From positions 1-42,336 of the forward strand of contig JAQICA010000215.1 in the NCBI GenBank assembly GCA_027858775.1: DNA of 42,336 nt, in the 5' to 3' direction. The position numbers and the translations under genes were made by a program. Shown one piece after another: positions 34,238 to 42,336 of the stretch (position 1 is its first letter; each line of letters opens with the position of its first letter). The stretch is from Salinivirgaceae bacterium (GTDB lineage: Bacteria > Bacteroidota > Bacteroidia > Bacteroidales > Salinivirgaceae). The notes under the pieces are model-generated. The model ran no database searches and was not told the DNA's origin. It worked only from the letters and a program-made list of their open reading frames with translations.

Positions 34238-34627
34238 CTATTGCTCCCGAAGCTTGCGTATAAAGCGCTCGCTATCAATCGCAAAACGCGTATGTGTAGC
34301 TTTTCCAACAATTTCGTTATCTTCAAAAACATCAATATTAAAGGAAATCTTGCGCCCATCGACTGCTTTTACAGTAGAAACTGCCTTTACTACTTTATTC
34401 GGCAAGGTCGCTTTCAAATGCTGTACATTGACCTCCATGCCCACGGTGGATGTACCTTCGGGCAAAAACTGTTCTACGCCAATGTAAGCGGCATTTTCCA
34501 TTAATGCAATCATGGCAGGAGTAGCAAAAACTTCGGCTAAGCCACTGCCATAGGCAGCAGCCGTGTGCTTTTGTTCGACCTTTAGCTCAATCTCGTAAAC
34601 AAAATTGTCGGGTATAGTTAATTCCAT
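34238..34627 (-). CDS. FlK-like hot-dog thioesterase
   Basis: 129 residues, one hot-dog fold. The family block EVFATPAMIALMENAA and STVGMEVNVQHLKATLP are close to the fluoroacetyl-CoA thioesterase FlK. The catalytic residues of FlK (Thr, Glu, His spaced by 8 and 26) are matched by Thr36, Glu44 and His70. Such proteins are widespread and most are not thought to act on fluoroacetyl-CoA; another small acyl-CoA is more likely. Convergent with the UpxY-like gene, and 146 bases downstream of the M23 peptidase gene on the same strand. Fold and activity class are likely, substrate unknown. Confidence 0.8.
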   Translation of the reverse strand: MELTIPDNFVYEIELKVEQKHTAAAYGSGLAEVFATPAMIALMENAAYIGVEQFLPEGTSTVGMEVNVQHLKATLPNKVVKAVSTVKAVDGRKISFNIDVFEDNEIVGKATHTRFAIDSERFIRKLREQ

Positions 34628-34773
34628 AGCTATTGAATATTTTTGGTAAAATATATGATCAGATCCAGTTACGGAAGCTAAACTACAACAAAAGTACAGG
34701 AACTTAAAGCCTGCAACTTATAGTCTATAGCTCGCTTTTATTAATGGTTAATAGCTGCGTTGCCAGCGTTACA

Positions 34774-36177
34774 CTACTGCAACGTCCACTCCTGATTGTC
34801 GGGCAACACCGCAAGGTTTTCCGGGATTTCGATATTTTGTCCTTTATACTCGTACCTGGCAATAAGGTTCATAACTTCGGTATCGCTGGCTCTTTTCCGT
34901 TTAATATGTTCGACCAACACTGGCTTTTCGCGATGCAATACCTCATCGGCTCTTTTCAACTCACGGATCATATTATTGCGAATACGGTTATACTCTTCTC
35001 TATTTACTTTCTTAATCGGTTCAACCGGTGGCGATTCTACATGTAACGGGTTAATGGGTTTACCATTTCGCCAAAAACGGAAATCGAGGTGTGGTCCTGT
35101 TGCCAGGCCACTCGAACCCACATAACCTATTACCTGGCCTTGTTTTACATGCGCTCCCGTTTTTACTCCTTTGCCATAACGCGAAAGGTGCAAATATGCA
35201 GTTGTATAAACACTGTTGTGCTTAATTTTTACAATTCGCCCACCTTGTCGAGTATATTTTCGTTCAACAACAACACCGTCGCCCACAGTATGGACTGGCG
35301 TTCCGGTGGGTGCAGCATAATCGATTCCAGTATGCGGACGATATATTTTTAGCACCGGGTGTAGTCTTCGATAACTAAATCCTGAAGAAATACGACTAAA
35401 ACGCAGTGGTGCTTTTAAAAACGTTCTCCGCAACGATTGCCCGGCAGAATCAAAATAGCTTTCTATGCTATCTTGCTCAAAGGAAATGGCATAAAAGTCT
35501 TTATCGCGGTGATTAAACAGTGCGGAGTATATTTTACCAATACCGACACGTACTGTATCTACATACTGTTCTTCATAAATCACTGAAAAGTGGTCGCCTT
35601 TTTTCAAACCAAAAAAGTCGATGCTCCAGGCATAAATCTCCGATAATTCAATCGACATCATCGGGTCAATATCATACTCTTTCATAGCGTTCCACAAGTT
35701 GCTTTCGATAAATCCTGAAGCAATTCGTTTAACGTTGGTTACCTCTTTTTTTCCGCGAGTAATTGTAAGTGAATCGCCAAAACCAATTACAATATAATCG
35801 ACCTGCGATTGTTCATACACAAAATACCTTGCCGATGTATCGCTGTTGCAAAAAAGGCTATATCTTTTTCCCGGCCTAATTTTTCGTGCATCGAATATAT
35901 CTCGACTACGGGCAATCTGATCGATTGTTTGTGCACTTACTTTATAGGGAGCAAGAATTTCAGATAGGTTTTGGTTTCTGCGTACGTAACCGTTGTCAAT
36001 AATAAAAGAATCGACAGGAATACCGTATTTCAATACGGGTTCTGGTAATGGCTGAATGGTAGCTTCTTTTGCAATAGTGCCTGTTTCAGCCGTGTTAATG
36101 GGTGTGTACATGATAAATAAAAAGACAATACCACCACCGAAAATTACGAACAATATATTTTTGATAAAATTTCTCAC
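34774..36177 (-). CDS. M23 family metallopeptidase (peptidoglycan hydrolase)
   Basis: 467 residues. An N-terminal membrane anchor (about 8-26) puts the rest in the periplasm. Residues about 65-150 (LSEILAPYKVSAQTIDQI) resemble a LysM/OapA-type peptidoglycan-binding region. The M23 domain is at about 270-385 with HTGIDYA (first His and Asp), AYLHLSRYG (HxH) and GPHLDFRFWRNG. All zinc ligands are present, so it is probably an active endopeptidase of the MepM/NlpD type that cuts cross-links for cell growth or division. A charged tail follows (about 400-467). Monocistronic as far as can be seen. Confidence 0.87.
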   Translation of the reverse strand: MRNFIKNILFVIFGGGIVFLFIMYTPINTAETGTIAKEATIQPLPEPVLKYGIPVDSFIIDNGYVRRNQNLSEILAPYKVSAQTIDQIARSRDIFDARKIRPGKRYSLFCNSDTSARYFVYEQSQVDYIVIGFGDSLTITRGKKEVTNVKRIASGFIESNLWNAMKEYDIDPMMSIELSEIYAWSIDFFGLKKGDHFSVIYEEQYVDTVRVGIGKIYSALFNHRDKDFYAISFEQDSIESYFDSAGQSLRRTFLKAPLRFSRISSGFSYRRLHPVLKIYRPHTGIDYAAPTGTPVHTVGDGVVVERKYTRQGGRIVKIKHNSVYTTAYLHLSRYGKGVKTGAHVKQGQVIGYVGSSGLATGPHLDFRFWRNGKPINPLHVESPPVEPIKKVNREEYNRIRNNMIRELKRADEVLHREKPVLVEHIKRKRASDTEVMNLIARYEYKGQNIEIPENLAVLPDNQEWTLQ

Positions 36178-36261
36178 GTGTACTTATTTAATTATCTACT
36201 CAAGTTCTATATTCAACATTACTGAACGCTCAGTAAGCTTTAATCTGTATTTTTTTACTAC

Positions 36262-37146
36262 TTAGCCACGTATATTTTCAAACCCTTGACCGAAGGTGCC
36301 CATTACCAGGGCAGCAGACACAAAGGCATCGGGGTCGATTGATTTTACAATGCGTAATACTTGTGACATTTCGTGTTTGCGTGTAATTACTAAAACTACT
36401 TTTCCGGGTTTGCGCGAATACCATCCCTGACTGTCGATTAATGTCATTCCTCGACCAATGTGCTCACTAAGTTCCTGTGAAACTTCTTCGTAATGCTTTG
36501 TGAAAATAAATATTTGGGTCGATTGCCTGTTACCCGACATCACCATATCGATAGCCCAACTTACTATGGCCATTGTAACAAAACCATAGACCAATTTCTC
36601 TATTGAATCAAATACAAAATAACTGCTGAAAATAATGATAACATCGAAATACAAAATGAGGCGACCGGGGCTAATATTTCGGTACTTGTTAATAATCATT
36701 GCAAAAATATCGGTTCCTCCGGTACTGCCTCCCTGATTGAACACCAAGCCTATTCCGGCTCCTGCCATAGCTCCACCAAGTACAGCAGATAAGAATATAT
36801 CGTTAACAAGCGGTTCGGTAATCAAACTCTGAAGCAACGAAAGAAAACCACCGAGCACGAGAACCGAAAAGATAGTTTTTACGCCAAAACTGGCGCCGAG
36901 TAGTTTTATCGCGACAACCACTAACATAGAATTCATTACTAAGTATGCAACACCAACTGGAATACCTGTAGAGTAAAAGATAAGTGTAGCAATACCACTC
37001 AATCCACCTCCGATTATTTCAGAAGGAATTAAAAATGCAGTCCATGCAAATGCATTTAAAAACAGGCCGAAGGTCATCATCACCCAACGTCGAACCTCAC
37101 TAAACACCTCCTGCTTACTGGCAGGTTTTGGTATTTTCTTCAGCAT
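36262..37146 (-). CDS. YitT family membrane protein
   Basis: 294 residues. Five to six membrane helices at about 22-215, with family blocks IGGGLSGIATLIFYSTGIPVG and FNQGGSTGGTDIFAMIINKY, then a soluble C-terminal DUF2179 domain (about 215-290) with GMTLIDSQGWYSRKPGKV and VLVITRKHE. Members are widespread; the transported compound, if any, is not established. It is on the same strand as leuS (139-base gap) and the M23 gene (84-base gap). Function unknown. Confidence 0.85.
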   Translation of the reverse strand: MLKKIPKPASKQEVFSEVRRWVMMTFGLFLNAFAWTAFLIPSEIIGGGLSGIATLIFYSTGIPVGVAYLVMNSMLVVVAIKLLGASFGVKTIFSVLVLGGFLSLLQSLITEPLVNDIFLSAVLGGAMAGAGIGLVFNQGGSTGGTDIFAMIINKYRNISPGRLILYFDVIIIFSSYFVFDSIEKLVYGFVTMAIVSWAIDMVMSGNRQSTQIFIFTKHYEEVSQELSEHIGRGMTLIDSQGWYSRKPGKVVLVITRKHEMSQVLRIVKSIDPDAFVSAALVMGTFGQGFENIRG

Positions 37147-37285
37147 AATTATTATTTTTTTTGATGTTTATAAATGAAACGGTCTTATTTGCTCAACCGA
37201 CTAACAAAATAGAGCGTCTACATATCATTGCTATACAACAATTACTAATGCGTTAGAACAAGAAAGAAGCACCTTTGTTTTTGCA

Positions 37286-40066
37286 CTACATTACAATATT
37301 TACAATGCGCTTGGGTACAACAATTACTTTTTTAGGCGACTTTCCATCCAAATATTTTTGTGTGTCCACGTGCTCCATAACTGACTTTTCAATTTCATCT
37401 TTCGATGCTTCGGCCGGCAACGACAATTTGAAACGTGTTTTGCCATTAAACGAAACCGGATATGTAATTTCCTCTTGTTTCAAATACTTCTCTTCGTATG
37501 CAGGAAATTCCGCATCAACAATACTGGTCTCATTTCCGGCTACATGCCATAATTCTTCGGCAATATGCGGTGCAAATGGGCTCAACATAATAGTTAAGGG
37601 CTCTAAAATTGTTCGTTTGTGACATTTTAGCTCGCCCAACTCATTCACACAAATCATAAAGGCACTTATAGCCGTATTGTAGGAAAATCGCTCAATATCT
37701 TCCCCAATTTTTTTAATGGTTTTATTCAATACCTTCAGTTCATCCTCAGAGGGTTTCTCTTCGGTTAATAACGATTGCTCGTTCTGATAATAAAGTCGCC
37801 AGAATTTTTTCAAAAAACGATGCACACCATCAATACCTTTTGTGTCCCAGGGTTTACTTTGTTCTACAGGTCCAAGAAACATTTCGTAAAGCCGAAGTGT
37901 ATCAGCTCCATAAATATCAATAATGTCATCGGGGCTAACTACGTTAAACATCGACTTCGACATTTTTTCCACAGCGTGCCCACAATGGTATTTTCCATCT
38001 TCTAAAATAAATTCGGCACCGTTAAACTCGGGACGCCATTGGGTAAAAGCCTCAACATCCAACACATCGTTGTGTACAATATTTACATCAACATGTATTG
38101 GTGTTACCCGGTATTGCTTACGCAAATTGTAGGATACAAACTTGTTCTCGCCCTGTATGCGATACACAAAATTCGACCGTCCCTGAATCATCCCTTGGTT
38201 AATGAGTTTTTTGTAGGGTTCGTCTTTCACAACTACACCTATGTCGAATAAGAATTTGTTCCAAAAACGTGAGTATATCAGATGGCCTGTGGCATGCTCT
38301 GTTCCTCCAACATATAAATCAACATCCTGCCAATAATCATTAGCTTCAGGCGAAACCAATTCACGATCGTTTTTCGGATCCATGTAACGCAAATAGTAGG
38401 CCGATGACCCGGCAAAACCAGGCATTGTATTAAGTTCTAACGGATAGCCATCTTTTGTTTCCCAGTTGTTGGCTCTCCCAAGCGGTGGCTGACCATCTTC
38501 TGTAGGAAGATATTTATCGACCTCGGGCAATTCAAGTGGTAAGTCATTATCGCCTAATACATATGGCATTCCATCTTTGTAGTACACAGGGAATGGTTCT
38601 CCCCAATAGCGCTGACGACTAAATATGGCGTCGCGTAATTTATAGTTTATCTGTTTTTTGCCAAGTTGATTTTCGATCAGGTAGTTGATCATTTTCCTGA
38701 TGGCATCCTGCACTTTCATTCCGTCTATGATACCCGAGTTAACCATAACTCCATCTTTGGCATCGTAAGACTCTTCTAATTCAGTAAGGCTCTCCGAAGA
38801 ATCATTTTTACCTGCAACCACTTGCTTTATAGGAATATTAAAATGTCTGGCAAATGCAAAATCGCGACTATCGTGTGCCGGAACCGCCATAATAGCACCA
38901 GTACCGTAGCCCATCAGAACATAATCGGCAATCCAGATTGGTACTTTTTCGTTTGTAAGCGGATGAATACAATACGCTCCGGTAAACACACCCGATATAT
39001 TTTTTGCATTGGCAATGCGCTCGCGTTCGTTCCGAGCTGCCGATTGTTTAATATAAGATTGTACTTCTTCTTGTTTATCTGATGCGGTTATGGATGGCAC
39101 CATTTCATGTTCGGGTGCAAGCACCATAAAGGTCGCGCCATAAAGCGTATCGGGTCTGGTTGTAAAAATATCGAGGTCGTAATTGTACCCTTCAATTTTG
39201 AATTTTACGGTTGCTCCGATGCTTTTCCCAATCCAGTTTCGCTGAATTTCTTTAAGCGAATCGCTCCACTCCAGCTTCTCCATTCCTTGCAACAAGCGCT
39301 CTGCATAGGCTGATACGCGTAACGACCATTGCCGCATTTTTTTCTGTACAACCGGAAATCCGCCACGCACAGAAACACCATCTTTTACCTCGTCGTTGGC
39401 TAAAACCGTTCCCAGCTCTGAGCACCAGTTCACCACGGTGTCGGCAAGGTAGGCAATGCGGTAATTCAGTAATTGTTCCTGCTTTTGCTTTTCGGTATAT
39501 GCATTCCACTCATCGGCAGAGAAAATATTGGTTTCCGATGAAGCTGCGTTTACATTATTGTTTCCCACTTTTTCAAAAATCGCAACAAGTGTTTCAATAG
39601 ATTCGGCTCGTTGAGTAGTATTATTAAACCAGTGTTCAAACATTTGTTTAAATGCCCACTGAGTCCATTTATAATAATCTGGATCGCTTGTACGAACCTC
39701 ACGGCTCCAATCGAATGAAAACCCAATCTTATCTAATTGATTTCTATAGCGGGCAATATTATTCTCTGTAGTAACAGCCGGATGTTGTCCGGTTTGTATG
39801 GCATACTGCTCTGCCGGCAAACCGTAGGCGTCATAGCCCATTGGATGCAGTACATTGAAACCTTTCTGCCGTTTATAGCGAGCATAAATATCAGACGCAA
39901 TATAGCCTAACGGATGTCCAACATGCAAGCCGGCGCCAGATGGGTATGGAAACATATCGAGCACGTAAAACTTCGGTTTATCATGATCGACTTCCACCTT
40001 GTACGTGTTCTGCTCTCTCCAGTAATCCTGCCATTTCTTTTCTATTGAATTGAATGAATATTCCAT
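37286..40066 (-). CDS. leuS: Leucyl-tRNA synthetase
   Basis: Charges tRNA-Leu with leucine. 926 residues. The HIGH-type motif is in [16 protein letters not shown] near residue 45, and KMSKS in the sequence [14 protein letters not shown] near residue 700. The CP1 editing domain (about 230-430) contains [12 protein letters not shown] and [15 protein letters not shown], the editing pocket. A zinc-less insert before KMSKS (about 640-695) matches the form seen in Bacteroidota. The anticodon-binding helical domain and a small C-terminal domain end the protein ([14 protein letters not shown]). The start at 40066 gives [16 protein letters not shown], as usual. A consensus promoter lies 28 bases upstream. 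Confidence 0.96.
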   Translation of the reverse strand: MEYSFNSIEKKWQDYWREQNTYKVEVDHDKPKFYVLDMFPYPSGAGLHVGHPLGYIASDIYARYKRQKGFNVLHPMGYDAYGLPAEQYAIQTGQHPAVTTENNIARYRNQLDKIGFSFDWSREVRTSDPDYYKWTQWAFKQMFEHWFNNTTQRAESIETLVAIFEKVGNNNVNAASSETNIFSADEWNAYTEKQKQEQLLNYRIAYLADTVVNWCSELGTVLANDEVKDGVSVRGGFPVVQKKMRQWSLRVSAYAERLLQGMEKLEWSDSLKEIQRNWIGKSIGATVKFKIEGYNYDLDIFTTRPDTLYGATFMVLAPEHEMVPSITASDKQEEVQSYIKQSAARNERERIANAKNISGVFTGAYCIHPLTNEKVPIWIADYVLMGYGTGAIMAVPAHDSRDFAFARHFNIPIKQVVAGKNDSSESLTELEESYDAKDGVMVNSGIIDGMKVQDAIRKMINYLIENQLGKKQINYKLRDAIFSRQRYWGEPFPVYYKDGMPYVLGDNDLPLELPEVDKYLPTEDGQPPLGRANNWETKDGYPLELNTMPGFAGSSAYYLRYMDPKNDRELVSPEANDYWQDVDLYVGGTEHATGHLIYSRFWNKFLFDIGVVVKDEPYKKLINQGMIQGRSNFVYRIQGENKFVSYNLRKQYRVTPIHVDVNIVHNDVLDVEAFTQWRPEFNGAEFILEDGKYHCGHAVEKMSKSMFNVVSPDDIIDIYGADTLRLYEMFLGPVEQSKPWDTKGIDGVHRFLKKFWRLYYQNEQSLLTEEKPSEDELKVLNKTIKKIGEDIERFSYNTAISAFMICVNELGELKCHKRTILEPLTIMLSPFAPHIAEELWHVAGNETSIVDAEFPAYEEKYLKQEEITYPVSFNGKTRFKLSLPAEASKDEIEKSVMEHVDTQKYLDGKSPKKVIVVPKRIVNIVM

Positions 40067-40094
40067 ACCGCATATTTTGTAAAATTTAACTCGG

Positions 40095-40125
40095 CAAAAT
40101 TATAAATAATCGGTTGATATTCAAA
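40095..40125 (-). promoter_or_regulatory. Bacteroidota-type promoter of leuS
   Basis: On the minus strand TTTG (40122-40125), 19 bases, then TAATTTTG (40095-40102). Both boxes are perfect and the spacing is the consensus one. The -7 box ends 28 bases before the start codon. Confidence 0.75.
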
Positions 40126-40330
40126 GAATAATATCATCATTAAAATTCAATGTATTTTTTTAATAATCAAACAAGTACAATAATCATAAACTACACTTGA
40201 ACCCAATCTCGCATAAATGTCAGGTTAAAATCGGCACAATTTCTTTACCGAACGAAAATTTGGCTCACTAAAAAGGATAGAATAGAAAAAATTGATATTT
40301 CGGAAAAAAAATGGTAATATGTAAGCAAAA

Positions 40331-40600
40331 ATGGAATCGTTAGACCGTACATATACATTATACCGATTCTTACCTGAAGATGATGTCGTATTTGCCTTAC
40401 ATTACAAAGATGTAGAAGCAATGAATGCGGTTTTAAACAGGTATGCAAATGCAGCTGTTCCAGATAGCGAACTTGTTAATGCATACAGGGTAAAAGATTT
40501 CTCTATTATGAATAACAAGCTCAAGGACTATACGTTGGATAGTCCTGCACCTGAAAAAATTCAAATGAATCTTTTAGAACCTTACATTTTCAGCTTCTAA
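40331..40600 (+). CDS. Hypothetical protein, 89 residues
   Basis: A small intact frame in a region with no other gene, on the strand of the following channel gene. The protein (MESLDRTYTLYRFLPEDD...) is soluble and acidic, with no signal peptide, membrane segment, cysteine or recognisable domain. Two short segments, TYTLYRFLPEDDVVFALHY and LEPYIFSF, are hydrophobic/aromatic and could form a small beta-helix fold. The base composition and codon choice do not look random. It starts 264 bases from leuS, which is divergent; the channel gene begins 133 bases after its stop. Not recognised; no function proposed. Confidence 0.5.
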   Translation: MESLDRTYTLYRFLPEDDVVFALHYKDVEAMNAVLNRYANAAVPDSELVNAYRVKDFSIMNNKLKDYTLDSPAPEKIQMNLLEPYIFSF

Positions 40601-40733
40601 CTGTTTTTATATGGGGTAAGAATTCATGTGCCGTGATTTGAACTGCAAATCAAACACTGGAAAAGTGATGCAATAGCCAAAAGTTCTTGTTCATTCCATG
40701 AAAAACTACCATCTTGCAAAGAAAATATCGGCC

Positions 40734-41816
40734 ATGAAAAGAAACCTTCATAAATTTTTAGCAATTACGCTTCTTCTTTGTTTCTCATTTGAAGTACAAG
40801 CAGCAAAAAACGACACATTGGTTGTTGGTTATTACCCATCTGCTCCATTTATTATAGAAAATGTAACCGGACTAAGCGGAATTAGTGTGTACCTGTGGGA
40901 AAATATTCAGCGCGAATTAAAACAACCGTACGTATACAAAAAAATGACGCTAAATGAAGTTCTCAAGGGTGTCGCGTCCACTGATATCGATGTTACAATC
41001 GACCCGCTTACAATTACCAGCGCACGGAGTGAAATAATGGATTTTTCTGCTCCTTACTATATTTCCAGCTCATCAGTTATGGTACGCTCTGTTAGTTCTT
41101 TTCAGAAAGGAATGGAGTTTATAGGATCCTTTTTATCGTTAAATTTTTTCAAGGCAGTGGGAGCACTGTTTCTGATCGTTTTTATTTTTGGTACTCTGGC
41201 ATGGGTGTTTGAACACAAGCACAATCCCGAAGAGTTTAAACCGGGCATAAAAGGTCTTTGGAGTGGCATTTGGTGGTCCGCAGTTACAATGACTACTGTA
41301 GGTTACGGGGACAAATCGCCCAAAACTGCAGGTGGACGTATTATAGCGTTAATCTGGATGTTTTCAGCAATCATCATTATTTCAGGTTTTACGGCAAGTA
41401 TAGCATCATCGTTAACAGTAAACCAACTCAGTTGGAACCAGAACAAAATTGAAGATTTCAAGGAAAAGAAAATTGCCGTCATAGAGAAGTCGGCCACAGA
41501 ATCCTATTTAAGACAGCACTTTTTTAAAAATCTGCAATCATACAAATCACTCAAAGAATGTCAGTCTGCCCTACGGGAAATGGAAGTAGATGCCATATCG
41601 CACGATATTCCACAAGTAACTTACATAACACAATTTGACTCACTAAGCCAATATGAGATACTTCCGGTTAGCTACAATTCACAGCTCTACGCTTTTGGGT
41701 TTTCTACTAAACTCGATGATGATTTAAAAAAAAGTATCACAGTTGAGCTTTTAAAAATTACTGAAAGTACCCATTGGAAGGTTTTGCTGAGTGAGTATGG
41801 TTTACTCAAAGAGTAA
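40734..41816 (+). CDS. Glutamate-receptor-like potassium channel (GluR0 type)
   Basis: 360 residues from the ATG at 40734, which gives a clean signal peptide (MKRNLHKFLAITLLL...VQA); an in-frame ATG at 40698 is possible. A periplasmic solute-binding domain is split in two. Lobe 1 (about 25-130) contains Arg98 in TITSARSEIMDF, the residue that grips the ligand carboxylate in this family. Two membrane helices follow (about 138-160 and 200-223) around a pore loop with the filter T188-V189-G190-Y191-G192-D193, the K+ channel signature. Lobe 2 (about 225-355) contains EKSATESYL and the ligand-site Asp in AISHDIPQV. The layout equals cyanobacterial GluR0: a ligand-gated, K+-selective channel without the third helix of animal receptors. 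The ligand, likely an amino acid, is not shown. Confidence 0.88.
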   Translation: MKRNLHKFLAITLLLCFSFEVQAAKNDTLVVGYYPSAPFIIENVTGLSGISVYLWENIQRELKQPYVYKKMTLNEVLKGVASTDIDVTIDPLTITSARSEIMDFSAPYYISSSSVMVRSVSSFQKGMEFIGSFLSLNFFKAVGALFLIVFIFGTLAWVFEHKHNPEEFKPGIKGLWSGIWWSAVTMTTVGYGDKSPKTAGGRIIALIWMFSAIIIISGFTASIASSLTVNQLSWNQNKIEDFKEKKIAVIEKSATESYLRQHFFKNLQSYKSLKECQSALREMEVDAISHDIPQVTYITQFDSLSQYEILPVSYNSQLYAFGFSTKLDDDLKKSITVELLKITESTHWKVLLSEYGLLKE

Positions 41817-42237
41817 CTTCCGTGGAGTCATTTGGACAAATCAACTGAATACGTAGTAAAGCTTTGAGCTAACCGTAGCTAAAATGGTCTATTGCACGAT
41901 CTAAGGGGGCATAAAAATCTATTGTCCAACTCTTTTGTTGATAAAAAACTAAAAAAACAGGACCATATTACGCTTCACGTCCCTCCATCCTATTGCTTAA
42001 ATTAACATTATAAAAGGCAGACACTTGTTGCCTTTTATAGCAAAAACTGTGAAATAAGCACTTTTGAAAAGGGTTTTCACTGGTATTGGCTCACTTTACA
42101 AATAGCTGCCAGTCAGTATTCAAATGAGATAACACTCCCAGATAATAAATTGGTGCGGTCACCAATATCCAAATGATGATTTGTAGCTTTTACAACTTAC
42201 ATAAAATGCAGCGCCTCTCATTGGTTTTAAAGTCGGC
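41817..42237. other. Non-coding gap before pheS
   Basis: 421 bases with no credible gene. The one clear structure is an 11-bp perfect inverted repeat at 42009-42039 (separate entry). A weaker pair, TGGACAA near 41832 and TTGTCCA near 41922, is probably chance. No promoter, terminator with a T tract, tRNA or known RNA element was recognised. Confidence 0.55.
42009..42039. repeat. Perfect 11-bp inverted repeat
   Basis: TATAAAAGGCA-GACACTTGT-TGCCTTTTATA: eleven perfect pairs with a nine-base loop. No T tract follows on either strand, so it is not a standard terminator for the channel gene or pheS, although it lies between these convergent genes. Confidence 0.6.
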
Positions 42238-42336
42238 TTACAGTTCGTTTTCAAACTGCTGCAAAAAACGCACATCGTTTTCGAAGTAGTATCGTAAATC
42301 TTTTACCTGATACTTAAGCATGGCAATACGTTCTAT
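42238..42336 (-). CDS. pheS: Phenylalanyl-tRNA synthetase alpha subunit (C-terminal end)
   Basis: The last 32 codons of a minus-strand gene that continues beyond the window, too short to stand out by length. The readable end is [20 protein letters not shown], then [12 protein letters not shown] and a TAA stop. This is the class II motif 3 region and C-terminus of PheS, where the family reads GIERIAML...D.R.FFENDLRFL.QF. The enzyme charges tRNA-Phe as an alpha2-beta2 tetramer with PheT. Identification rests on this short but highly conserved stretch. Confidence 0.85.
   Translation of the reverse strand: MERIAMLKYQVKDLRYYFENDVRFLQQFENEL

Noticed and set aside
42009-42039. Terminator for the channel gene
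   Set aside because: Lies about 190 bases past the stop and has no T tract; kept only as an inverted repeat.

Overview
The window looks like the chromosome of a Bacteroidota bacterium, probably a free-living member of the Bacteroidales/Marinilabiliales type. The evidence is an LpxC-FabZ fusion followed by lpxA, a protein with a type IX secretion (Por) C-terminal sorting domain, an UpxY-type NusG paralogue, PorT-like outer membrane barrels, moderate AT-richness, and several promoters of the Bacteroidota TTG...TAnnTTTG (-33/-7) type placed just before start codons. No tRNA, rRNA, CRISPR array, transposase or phage gene was seen. Both ends cut genes: a sirtuin (cobB-like) on the left and pheS on the right.

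Layout. 1-988: end of a sirtuin gene overlapping a small outer membrane barrel gene. 989-1369: a non-coding gap that can fold into a three-way junction. 1370-6777: two sensor kinases in tandem, one cytoplasmic with five PAS domains and a receiver, the other with two periplasmic solute-binding domains. 6981-17440 (minus strand): upp, a 1528-residue secreted T9SS protein, a glutamine synthetase, pcm, and the lipid A / fatty acid pair lpxA and lpxC-fabZ. 17641-23105 (plus): a double-length UvrA-like protein with four ABC modules, then a Crp/Fnr regulator. 23252-27437: ribE, an outer membrane barrel, folK and sppA.

27460-27870 holds a tandem palindromic repeat of 159-bp period. 28021-34185 (plus) is a small envelope/polysaccharide cluster: a membrane sugar transferase with an unusual middle region, two Wzi/RemB-like outer membrane barrels overlapping by one base, ubiX and an UpxY-type antiterminator. 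34238-40066 (minus) holds a FlK-like thioesterase, an M23 peptidase, a YitT protein and leuS. 40331-41816 (plus) holds a small unknown gene and a glutamate-receptor-like potassium channel. 41817-42237 is non-coding, followed by the end of pheS.

Most genes are ordinary housekeeping or envelope genes. The most unusual items are the four-module UvrA-like ATPase, which lacks the UvrB-binding domain and has a degenerate last module; the folded element upstream of the kinase pair; the kinase pair with no separate response regulator; the GluR0-like channel; and the palindromic repeat array. All functional statements come from reading motifs by eye; no database search was possible.
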